From: an uncultured Bacteroidales bacterium
GTDB taxonomy: Bacteria > Bacteroidota > Bacteroidia > Bacteroidales > Paludibacteraceae
NCBI GenBank assembly: GCA_937911235.1
Contig: CALDPN010000204.1
Location: forward strand, 1 to 20,438
Length of the DNA: 20,438 nucleotides
Direction of reading: 5' to 3'
The first letter of the stretch is position 1. Every line of letters starts with the position of its first letter. A program made the position numbers and the translations under genes. Below, in pieces: positions 1 to 6,383 of this stretch. The notes beneath the pieces are model-generated. The model saw nothing but the letters and a program-made list of their open reading frames with translations, was not told the origin of the DNA and searched no databases.

Positions 1-451
1 TTATACCAACATACAAAGCACGAAACATCACATTGACGAACGAGAAGAAGAACCCGAACATGCGCCAGTGCAGAAAATCACAAGTCGCCCCATAGATGTT
101 GTCCGACGAAATCAACCCCCTCACCACGGTAGGCATACACCATTGGCCGAGGGCAAACACAGCCATAGCCATAGCCAGCAGAAACAGACACCCCTGTGTC
201 ATGATGGGACCCACCTCCTTGAAGCGCCCCTCGCCGTTTCGCCGGGCAATCATGATCTGCGAGCCCGTGCTGAATCCGAAAGCCACGGTAAAGATACAGA
301 TGTATAGCAACCCGCCCATGGCCGAAGCCCCCAGTTCCACTTCCCCGACCCTCCCCAAGAAGGCAGTGTCGGTCACGTTGACAATGTTCTGAGCCAGCAA
401 TCCCAATAAGATAGGGTAGCTCACATTCCATATCTCTTTGTTTGTGTACAT
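1..451 (-). CDS. MATE family efflux transporter, N-terminal part (runs off window)
   Basis: The first 150 residues of a multidrug/toxin extrusion transporter of the inner membrane, which exports cationic compounds in exchange for Na+ or H+. The reading frame starts at ATG 451 and is open to the window edge, so the C-terminal two thirds are missing. The N-terminus (MYTNKEIWNVSYPILLGLLA) followed by QNIVNVTDTAFLGRVGEVELGA is the classic MATE helix 1 and loop. Further hydrophobic helices lie near residues 46-66, 85-105 and 130-148. The start is supported by a well-formed promoter 26 nt upstream. Its base composition is clearly richer in G+C than everything to its right. Substrate cannot be told from this fragment. 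Confidence 0.9.
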   Translation of the reverse strand, partial: MYTNKEIWNVSYPILLGLLAQNIVNVTDTAFLGRVGEVELGASAMGGLLYICIFTVAFGFSTGSQIMIARRNGEGRFKEVGPIMTQGCLFLLAMAMAVFALGQWCMPTVVRGLISSDNIYGATCDFLHWRMFGFFFSFVNVMFRALYVGI

Positions 452-477
452 ATCAGTCTATGGAGTTAAACGGTTTG

Positions 478-508
478 CAAAGATACAAACTTTTTTAATC
501 TTTACAAA
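478..508 (-). promoter_or_regulatory. Bacteroidetes-type promoter of the MATE gene
   Basis: Read on the minus strand: TTTG (505-508), a 19-nt spacer, then TATCTTTG (478-485). This fits the Bacteroidetes sigma-70 consensus TTTG-N19-21-TAnnTTTG. Transcription would start near 470 and give a leader of about 20 nt before ATG 451. Confidence 0.75.
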
Positions 509-597
509 ATATCTTTTAAAAAATTCCAAGAAGTTTCTATGTTTATAGGGTGGAAAATATAAAACCTCTCGATGTGTAGGAAATCGTAATTATTGTT

Positions 598-876
598 ATG
601 AAAGAATCTCAAAAACGTCAACTAAAAATGTTGAATAGAATTTATGAAACATGTATGCCTCCTAGGCCAGTGTTTAAACCACATCATGATTTAGTGCCAA
701 ATGAAATGGTGCCTTATATTAGTTTTGCAGACTTGTATGAGTATAAGTTTAATGTTCGTGTGGTGCATCTGGGCGAATACATTGTAAACAACGAGGAGCG
801 AATGGAGAATGGCAAAATAGTGGCAAGTTACAACTCAATGCAAGAACTTGTAGCAGACGGATGGGTGTTGGATTAA
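598..876 (+). CDS. Small hypothetical protein (92 aa)
   Basis: I do not recognise a named family. The product is 92 residues, soluble, with a basic start (MKESQKRQLKMLNRIYE), a proline-rich stretch (PPRPVFKPHHD, residues 21-31) and a C-terminus ending in SMQELVADGWVLD. There is no signal peptide or membrane segment. It starts at ATG 598 in an AT-rich region just right of the MATE promoter, reading away from it. The gene remnant at 883 begins 6 nt after its stop, so this gene sits at the edge of a decayed accessory patch. Codon use looks coding and no competing frame is plausible. The C-terminal style recalls small conserved Bacteroides proteins of unknown role, but that is an impression only. 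Confidence 0.6.
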   Translation: MKESQKRQLKMLNRIYETCMPPRPVFKPHHDLVPNEMVPYISFADLYEYKFNVRVVHLGEYIVNNEERMENGKIVASYNSMQELVADGWVLD

Positions 877-882
877 AAAATC

Positions 883-981
883 TATGAACGTTTTATCTTT
901 CAATTGACTGATGATGAGAAGAATAAGGTGGTCACAAATTGTGACCACTTTAATGAACTGGAATATTCTTCTTTCCCATAG
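883..981 (+). pseudogene. Remnant of an ORF6N-domain (KilA-N-like) protein gene
   Basis: An open stretch of 32 codons with no start codon, ending at TAG 979-981. It translates to a piece beginning YERFIFQLTDDEKNKVVTNC and continuing DHFNELEYSSFP. This matches, from memory, the internal ORF6N motif of phage and accessory proteins (RFP-x-DFMFQLT-x-E-x-x-x-VVTNC-x-x-F-x-x-LKxS-x-x-LPY). Only this middle portion remains, and both ends are gone. It directly precedes a second broken accessory gene (RhuM type, 1192), which makes the stretch 880-1960 a small graveyard of phage- or island-borne genes. The fragment is short, so the assignment rests on motif recognition. Confidence 0.6.
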
Positions 982-984
982 TTG

Positions 985-1016
985 TTTGCTAATATCATAT
1001 AAAAATCTTACCTTTG
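985..1016 (+). promoter_or_regulatory. Bacteroidetes-type promoter upstream of the RhuM-like pseudogene
   Basis: TTTG (985-988), a 20-nt spacer and TACCTTTG (1009-1016), a perfect match to the Bacteroidetes promoter pattern. The start point would fall near 1022, leaving about 170 nt of leader, including a palindrome, before ATG 1192. It may have driven the now broken RhuM-type gene. Confidence 0.65.
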
Positions 1017-1082
1017 TGTAGCTCTTGTACCTCAAGCAGGAGTTAGGTCTTGGTTACATTTTGTGAATAGTTATCTGTGTAG

Positions 1083-1102
1083 GGACATAGCGTGCTATGT
1101 CC
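1083..1102. repeat. Short palindromic intergenic repeat (REP-like)
   Basis: A perfect 9-bp inverted repeat with a 2-nt loop: GGACATAGC, GT, GCTATGTCC. It is flanked by GTAG on the left and GTAAT on the right. Similar GTAGGGACA...TGTCC(G)TA palindromes are scattered through intergenic DNA of Bacteroidales genomes, as I recall. It lies in the putative leader of the RhuM-like gene, so it would form a tight hairpin in that RNA. Confidence 0.5.
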
Positions 1103-1191
1103 GTAATGCAATAACAAAGGATGTATAACGCAAACCTCATGCGTAGAGCATCTTTTATGACTAGAATTATTAATCTTAATTTTTAATCGTA

Positions 1192-1957
1192 ATGAGCAAA
1201 AAATTAACATCAGGCAACGATGAGTTGCAAACAAATCAGAATCCTATAGAAAGTATAGTAGAAAATAAAGTTACTACTACAAATCATAATGAAATTATCT
1301 TGTTGGATACTATAAATGAAGAGTCGTCTTCTATTCAATTATATTCAAATATAGAAGATAATTTAAAGATAGAAGTCTTATGTTATAATGAAACAGTTTG
1401 GTTAAATAGAGAGCAGTTGGCTGAATTGTTTGGTCGTGATATAAAAACAATAGGTAAACATATAAATAATGCCCTTAGGGAAGAATTGAAGGATTTGTTG
1501 GTTGTCGCAAAATTTGCGACAACCAAGGATTATGGTAGAAGGAGTGGTTTTACACAGACTCGAGAAATAGACTATTATAATTTAGAAATGATAACATCGA
1601 TAGGTTATCGTGTAAAAAGTAGGCAAGGTATTTTGTTCCGTCAATGGGCAAACAAAGTTCTAAAAGAATATTTGCTTCGTGGATATGCTGTAAATCAAAG
1701 AATTAATCAATTGGAAGATAAGATAGATAGGAGGTTTGCAAGTAAGCAGAACTTTTAGGCATGACCTTCAAAGTTATAATAGTCAATATTCGCCAATAGA
1801 TGTAGTACAATATACCAAAGCTCATGATAGGTTTTTAATAATAGATGATAAAGTTTATCATGTAGGTGCATCTATAAAAGACCTCGGCAAGAAACTTTGT
1901 GCCGTTTCACTTCTTACCTGCATCAATGCCGACGAAATGCTAAGTAAGATAGTGTAA
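1192..1957 (+). pseudogene. RhuM-family protein gene, disrupted by internal deletion and frameshift
   Basis: The first frame (1192-1758, 188 codons) has a low-complexity N-terminus, then the RhuM core (near residues 58-165: VWLNREQLAELFGRDIKTIG, later REIDYYNLEMITSIGYRVKS and GILFRQWANKVLKEYL). It breaks off in the coiled region at TAG 1756-1758. The second frame, overlapping from about 1736 to 1957, encodes a C-terminal tail with AHDRFLIIDDKVYHVGASIK then DLGKK. That PLD-like half-motif ends longer RhuM/ORF6N-type proteins of Bacteroides, as I recall. The segment normally between them, roughly 80-110 residues, is absent, so a deletion with frame change, not just a point frameshift, is the likely event. 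RhuM proteins are accessory or island proteins of unclear function. Confidence 0.75.
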
Positions 1958-1983
1958 AACACACCTAATATCGCCCCCTCTTC

Positions 1984-2020
1984 CTCCCGTGCAGTTCAAT
2001 ATTGCATGGGAGTTTTTTTT
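1984..2020 (+). terminator. Rho-independent terminator
   Basis: Stem CTCCCGTGCA (1984-1993) pairs with TGCATGGGAG (2003-2012) with one G-U pair, a 9-nt loop, then eight T (2013-2020). It lies 26 nt after the end of the broken RhuM-like frame. The rest of the gap to 2225 is AT-rich non-coding DNA with a T13 run (2120-2132) and no gene. Confidence 0.8.
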
Positions 2021-2224
2021 CTCTCCTCTCAATTTTTTTAGACAATAATTAGAGCCAAAAAGGGCTAAAAAATTTTTAGAAAAATCCTCAAAAACCTTGG
2101 TTAAAACTTGTTTTTGTCGTTTTTTTTTTTTTCTTTGCCCTGTTAAAATTATTTAAAATTTTTATTATAAAATATAGTAGTTTATGATTAAAACCTTATG
2201 GTGTAAAGGTAACCAAATCATGTT

Positions 2225-2521
2225 ATGAAATTTGTATTAAAATTATTATTGGGTGTTTTAGTAGTTAGTCTTGGTAATGTGCTTTTATCGTGGGCGGCTA
2301 ATGCTGGTGGATGGGTGATTGAGCCTGATGTTGAATATGGTATTTGGCATGGCATAGTTGATGGATTCTTCTTTGTGGGAAACTTTATTAGAAGTTGGTT
2401 TGTAGATGTGCCATATAAAGCGGAAATATATACAACAGGTTATAATATTGCATATTGGTTCATTGCTATTTCTGAAGTAATGCAAAGTTTGAGATTTGTT
2501 TTTAGATTTACTAGACATTAA
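2225..2521 (+). CDS. Small integral membrane protein (98 aa), unknown function
   Basis: Not assigned to a named family. Three hydrophobic segments are visible: residues about 4-25 (starting FVLKLLLGVLVVSLGN), 41-60 (GIWHGIVDGFFFVGNFIRSW) and 71-95 (TTGYNIAYWFIAISEVMQSL onward). The first could be a signal anchor. The middle PDVEYGIWHGIVDGFFFVGN region resembles small conserved Bacteroides membrane proteins whose role I do not know. The gene is monocistronic in appearance: an AT-rich gap of about 200 nt precedes it, and a perfect 10-bp hairpin follows 34 nt after its stop. It opens the AT-rich accessory island that runs to 7157. Confidence 0.7.
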   Translation: MKFVLKLLLGVLVVSLGNVLLSWAANAGGWVIEPDVEYGIWHGIVDGFFFVGNFIRSWFVDVPYKAEIYTTGYNIAYWFIAISEVMQSLRFVFRFTRH

Positions 2522-2555
2522 AGTCTTTGTAAAGAGAAAGTGTTGATAATATTGT

Positions 2556-2593
2556 AATACCCCGATAGTTAAATAAATGACTTTCGGGGTATT
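2556..2593 (+). terminator. Hairpin, probable terminator of the small membrane protein gene
   Basis: A perfect 10-bp inverted repeat: AATACCCCGA (2556-2565) and TCGGGGTATT (2584-2593), with an 18-nt loop. There is no T-run directly after it, so it may act as an RNA-stabilising end or a weak terminator. Confidence 0.55.
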
Positions 2594-2696
2594 AGTGAAT
2601 AGTAAATTATTTTACCTGCTGTCGTTTCTTTGAGTAGTTTAAAGCGAGGATAAAACTAAAAATATTAGATAATTACTTAAATATAATATATAAATT

Positions 2697-3417
2697 ATGA
2701 TGCAAAAATCAAAAAAATAATGTTCTTCTCTACATTGATGTTATTTTTAGTGTCAATTTTTATAGGATGTTCAGACAAATCCGACAAAGGTTATGAAAAA
2801 AGTGAATGGGAATTAGAAAAAGAGGCAGAAGATGCATATGTCCTAGAAGTTACATTAGCTTATAAGAAAGCGTGCAGAGAGTTTGATTTCTTAACAGCAC
2901 ATGAAAATCTTGATAAACTTCAGGAAAAATATTTGTCAAGTGAAACCTCTTCTCAACGTACAAGATTAGAGGCGAAATTTTTCCAAGCGGTAGATTATAT
3001 ATATATACACAAGAGTTAACTTATTTAGTAAATTCAGATGAATCAAATATTAGTCAGCAGATAATACTCTTACTAAGCGATTTTCCTATAATTGGAACAG
3101 CACCAAGAGAGGGTTTTGCAGCAAAATATGTTGGTGAATATGATGATGAATATAAGATAATCATGGCATATGCTAAATCAGTTGAACTCTATAATACAGT
3201 ATGTAATAAGGCATTAGATTATTGTATAGAGCAAGGAAATAAAACTTTAGCAAAAAATATTATAAAAAAAATCAAATCAGTACCTTATATAATAGACGGA
3301 GATCGTGGTGAAGTAAAAGAAGGAATAAAATTTCATGAAAGTACATCATATATAAAATATGATAAAAGACCTATTCAAGAAACACAAAAAAATACAATAG
3401 TGCTTTTAATTATTTAA
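2697..3417 (+). pseudogene. Degraded lipoprotein gene, paralogue of the intact gene at 6384-7157
   Basis: The two readable pieces (2720-3019 and 3163-3417, plus the frame between them) align end to end with the intact lipoprotein at 6384. Shared blocks include YKKACREFDFLTAHENLDKL versus YKKACRDLDFLTAHEVLDKI, SDESN, LLSDFPI/LLSEFPL, and KSVPYI. Two frame lesions are visible. Near the start, ATG 2697 is one base out of frame with the rest (14 nt where the paralogue has 15), leaving only the internal ATG 2720. At 2996-3007 a (TA)6 tract throws the frame: one TA less would give VDYIYTQE, matching VDYVYGQE in the paralogue. From ATG 2720 the signal sequence still ends in a lipobox cysteine (IFIGC, residue 17) but lacks the usual positive charges. 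Probably a dead or phase-off copy of a duplicated gene. Confidence 0.8.
2996..3007 (+). repeat. (TA)6 dinucleotide tract at a frame break
   Basis: Six TA units inside the degraded lipoprotein gene. With six units the frame ends at TAA 3017-3019; with five the frame would continue and match the paralogue. Slipped-strand change of this tract could restore or break the downstream frame. Confidence 0.75.
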
Positions 3418-3464
3418 ATTCTAAATGATGACAAACTTTATAGAATAATTTAAATTTTATAAAT

Positions 3465-4073
3465 ATGAGAAAAAAATACAATACTCCACTTGTGGGAATG
3501 ATAAAATTAGCTCTAGAAAATCTAGCTAAAAATACAAATAATAACAATGTAAATACAATCTCATATAATTATTTACTTGGTCAATGTATTAGGCAATATA
3601 TTCTGCCAGATAGAAATATTTATGTAACTATTGACGCTTCTACTCTGTGGGATAATATAGTAAAAGGAGTGTCTGCGCTTCCAAATATTGGAGATTATGT
3701 TTATCAAGATAGAGTAGTTTCTAATAATAGTATTCCAAATGTAGAAACCTATAAAGGAACTTCAAAATCTAAGGTATATATAAATCTAAATAAAGGTGAT
3801 AAGTTTAAATATAATGATATTTTTATAGATGAACATACTGTGCCAGTATCTGATATTGTAAAAGCATTAAAACTACTTCCAAACCCTACTCGTTCAGATA
3901 TTGCTGATATACTCGATAAAATGCATATTGTGAAGATGCGTAGAAGTGAAAATGCAAAAATAACACGTCAAAGTGCTCGTATTGCACCACAAGATATTAT
4001 AAATAAAAGTTCACAAGATATATTTGATCAAATTGTTAATTCTAATATAAATTACCCAAATAAGTTTGTATAG
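3465..4073 (+). CDS. Hypothetical protein (202 aa), unknown function
   Basis: I do not recognise the family. It is a soluble, asparagine- and lysine-rich protein with no signal peptide or membrane helix. Visible parts are a helical N-terminus with LVGMIKLALENLAKN, a central stretch rich in beta-formers (residues ~50-115), and a motif FIDEHTVPVSDIVKALKLLP (~121-140). The His-x-x-x-Pro pattern in EHTVPV faintly recalls nuclease-type metal sites, but no full catalytic set is visible and I make no functional claim. A helical segment (SDIADILDKMHIVKMRRSEN) and an Asn-rich tail follow. It is the only likely cytoplasmic product of the island and lies 43 nt before the DUF6175-like lipoprotein gene on the same strand, suggesting co-transcription. 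Very AT-rich codon use points to acquisition. Confidence 0.65.
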   Translation: MRKKYNTPLVGMIKLALENLAKNTNNNNVNTISYNYLLGQCIRQYILPDRNIYVTIDASTLWDNIVKGVSALPNIGDYVYQDRVVSNNSIPNVETYKGTSKSKVYINLNKGDKFKYNDIFIDEHTVPVSDIVKALKLLPNPTRSDIADILDKMHIVKMRRSENAKITRQSARIAPQDIINKSSQDIFDQIVNSNINYPNKFV

Positions 4074-4116
4074 TTCATATAACTACAGTTGTAAGAAATA
4101 AATTATTATATACGTT

Positions 4117-5163
4117 ATGAAGTTAATTAAAAGTTTTATTCTTTTTGTATTGCTGATTGTTTCAGTAGGTTGTTCTAGTGAAGGTAAGAACAAAAGTCTA
4201 ATATCATCTGTTGCTGGAAATTTAAATGAGTTTGTAAATTCGGAATTAAATGCGATAGAGCAGGCAAAACCTGTTATTATGATATTGCCAAGTGATAAGA
4301 CGTTGCGTGATTTGGGTTGTTTAAAAGTGGTAAATGATGGCGGTAAAGAAAATATAATTCGTAATTTTCAAAAATTTGTAGTAGTAGATGATGATGCAAG
4401 ACCTATTATTTCTACTATTCAAGAGGCTTTTATAGAATCTGAATTCCCATTAAATGATTTTGAACAATCAATAAAGCAAATAAATACGCAAGATGCGTTA
4501 GATAAAGTTAGTGGATATGCAAAAGACGCAAAAACAATACTACTTTCTACTTTAAGACCTGATATTGTGGTAGAATTATCATATGATAAAGGTGCGAATT
4601 CTTATCTAAGAGCTCATAGCTATAATGTGAATAATTCTAGAAATAATAAGAAGATTAATTATACTCTAACTGCTTATGATGCATATACCAACAAGGTTGT
4701 AGCAACAATCAATCAACATGATCTTCAAGGTTCTTCTAGAGTAGATGCAATAAAAACTAGCCTTAATGAAGAGTTGCCAAAATTTAAAAATAGTTTGTTA
4801 AAATATTTCAATGATATTGTAACACGTGGTCGCGAGGTTACTATTAGAGTTACAGTAGCTAACGGCTCTAATGTTAAACTTTCTGACGAAAGTATCGAAG
4901 GTGATACATATGCAGATTGGATTATAGACTATGTAAAGGTTCATACAGTTAAAGGTGCTTATAAGTTGCAAACCAATACACAAAATGAATTGTATTTTGT
5001 AAATTGTAGAATTAAATATTTTAATGAAGATGGCACTCAATATGGAGTATATGATTGGTCACGAGATATGATAAAGAATCTGCGTCGTAATCTTGGATTA
5101 AAATGTTCTAATCAAACACAAGGATTGGGAGAAGTGGTGTTAACTATTGAAGGTTTACGTTGA
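4117..5163 (+). CDS. DUF6175-like lipoprotein
   Basis: A 348-residue lipoprotein. The signal peptide MKLIKSFILFVLLIVSVGC ends in a lipobox with cysteine 19. The mature part fits the Bacteroidetes DUF6175 pattern as I remember it: a beta strand plus PS-D near residue 53 (KPVIMILPSDKTLRDLGCLK), a PIISTIQEAFIESEFPLNDF block (~108-127), an ILLSTLRPDIVVELSY strand (~150), a TLTAYDAYTNKVVATI repeat-like strand (~193), FNDIVTRGREVTIRVTV (~241) and a C-terminal NELYFVNCRIKYFNEDG. The family's biochemical role is unknown. Members are envelope lipoproteins with an alpha/beta fold reminiscent of CsgG or LpoB N-terminal domains, which is inference. The next gene starts 15 nt after its stop, so the two are surely co-transcribed. 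Confidence 0.7.
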   Translation: MKLIKSFILFVLLIVSVGCSSEGKNKSLISSVAGNLNEFVNSELNAIEQAKPVIMILPSDKTLRDLGCLKVVNDGGKENIIRNFQKFVVVDDDARPIISTIQEAFIESEFPLNDFEQSIKQINTQDALDKVSGYAKDAKTILLSTLRPDIVVELSYDKGANSYLRAHSYNVNNSRNNKKINYTLTAYDAYTNKVVATINQHDLQGSSRVDAIKTSLNEELPKFKNSLLKYFNDIVTRGREVTIRVTVANGSNVKLSDESIEGDTYADWIIDYVKVHTVKGAYKLQTNTQNELYFVNCRIKYFNEDGTQYGVYDWSRDMIKNLRRNLGLKCSNQTQGLGEVVLTIEGLR

Positions 5164-5178
5164 AATAAATTTTAGACA

Positions 5179-6351
5179 ATGAGAAATATTTTAAAAATCA
5201 TTACAGCATTATTAATAGCTGAATTGTCTTTGGTGTCTTGTAGTACCAAGGAATCAAATGATACTGGTATGAGATTTAAACCAGTAGAACGCACTTCTTC
5301 ATTTACAGAAGAAGAAAGAATTGTAGCAATAAACAAGAAAAAAGCAGATATAAATATCGATACACTTTTATTTGGGCGTGGTGTTAAAATTAGTGTATTA
5401 CAGCCAGAATTACAAGGTGAAGATATTACTCAAGAGATAGCAGATGCTATAAGTATGAAAATGCTTCAAATGACAAGTCAAAATGGTATTAGTGGTATTG
5501 GTATAAATCCAGATTTTGTTTTAGGAGCTAAAATTACTCAGACAGAACGAAGTGTTACATCTACTATCCCTCAAAGAATGATGGTTGGGTATGATATCAC
5601 ATTTGTAGTACTCAATGTTTCTACAGGTGATGTTTATGGCACATCAAATCAATCAATTATAGGCGTTGGTGATGGTTTTGTACAGGCTAACCGCAATGCT
5701 GTTGGAGAGATAAAGAATACACCAGCAATCCAAGAGATGTTACAAACAGCGAGCACACGCATTATTGATTGGTATAATCAAAATTCAGAAGCTATTAAGC
5801 GTCAGATTAATACTGCAGTTACTTCTGGTGAACTAGAATTGGCATTAGCTTTAGCAAAAAGTGTTCCTTCTCAATGTACAAAATTATATGCATTTGCCAA
5901 TAATAAGATTGGTAATCTGTCTGTTCAATTGATGCGTAAGAAATCTAAAGAATTTCTAGGAGAAATGCATTCTATAATAGGTATGTCGGGCAATGAATTT
6001 AATCCAGAAGTAGGTGCTTATTTTAAATTAATTCCTATAGATGCACCTGAATATGCCGAGGCTAAAAAAATATATAATGCTTACGAGGCAAAATGCGAAA
6101 AAAGAGCAAAAGCAGAAATGGAATTTGAAAAGTATAAGTTACAACTACAACATGCTAAAGAACTAGAAGAAATAAATGCAGATAGATTAAAAGCAAAATA
6201 TGAAGCAGAGGCTTCTATAAGAGCTGCGGATAGACAATTTCAAAATAATCCTCCAACAAGTTTATTTGGGTCTATAGGTTATGCCATAGGTGGTACCTTC
6301 CAAAGAATTTTTAGGGGAGTAGATAAAATATCATCTTATATAAGCGACTAA
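5179..6351 (+). CDS. Large lipoprotein with coiled-coil region (390 aa), unknown function
   Basis: The signal peptide MRNILKIITALLIAELSLVSC has its lipobox cysteine at residue 21. Residues ~50-195 form an alpha/beta domain (VKISVLQPEL, GISGIGINPDFVLGAKITQT, MVGYDITFVVLNVSTGDVYG, GVGDGFVQANRNAVGEIKNT), similar in layout to CsgG/LPP20-type envelope lipoproteins. It resembles unnamed Bacteroides lipoproteins I recall, which carry a domain of this kind followed by a YDEA-type helical hairpin ending in SVPDVC. Here that part reads ELALALAKSVPSQCTKL (~219-235). Residues ~310-355 are a charged coiled coil (KAEMEFEKYKLQLQHAKELE), then a glycine-rich tail. It lies 15 nt after the DUF6175-like gene and 32 nt before the next lipoprotein gene, so three lipoproteins are made together, presumably facing the same envelope compartment. 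Confidence 0.65.
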   Translation: MRNILKIITALLIAELSLVSCSTKESNDTGMRFKPVERTSSFTEEERIVAINKKKADINIDTLLFGRGVKISVLQPELQGEDITQEIADAISMKMLQMTSQNGISGIGINPDFVLGAKITQTERSVTSTIPQRMMVGYDITFVVLNVSTGDVYGTSNQSIIGVGDGFVQANRNAVGEIKNTPAIQEMLQTASTRIIDWYNQNSEAIKRQINTAVTSGELELALALAKSVPSQCTKLYAFANNKIGNLSVQLMRKKSKEFLGEMHSIIGMSGNEFNPEVGAYFKLIPIDAPEYAEAKKIYNAYEAKCEKRAKAEMEFEKYKLQLQHAKELEEINADRLKAKYEAEASIRAADRQFQNNPPTSLFGSIGYAIGGTFQRIFRGVDKISSYISD

Positions 6352-6383
6352 AATTTAATTATTAATAATCAAAATATAAAATT

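Noticed and set aside
78..431. Long minus-strand frame (117 codons) and two plus-strand frames in the first 430 bases
   Set aside because: They are shadows of the MATE gene, whose true frame is open to the window edge and has transporter motifs.
1736..1758. Programmed ribosomal frameshift in the RhuM-like gene
   Set aside because: The frames overlap, but about 80-110 residues normally between them are missing, so frameshifting would not restore the protein; no slippery heptamer or pseudoknot stands out.
2108..2137. Promoter formed by TTTG and CTTTG around the T13 run
   Set aside because: The -7 box lacks its TA and the spacing (about 13 nt) is too short.
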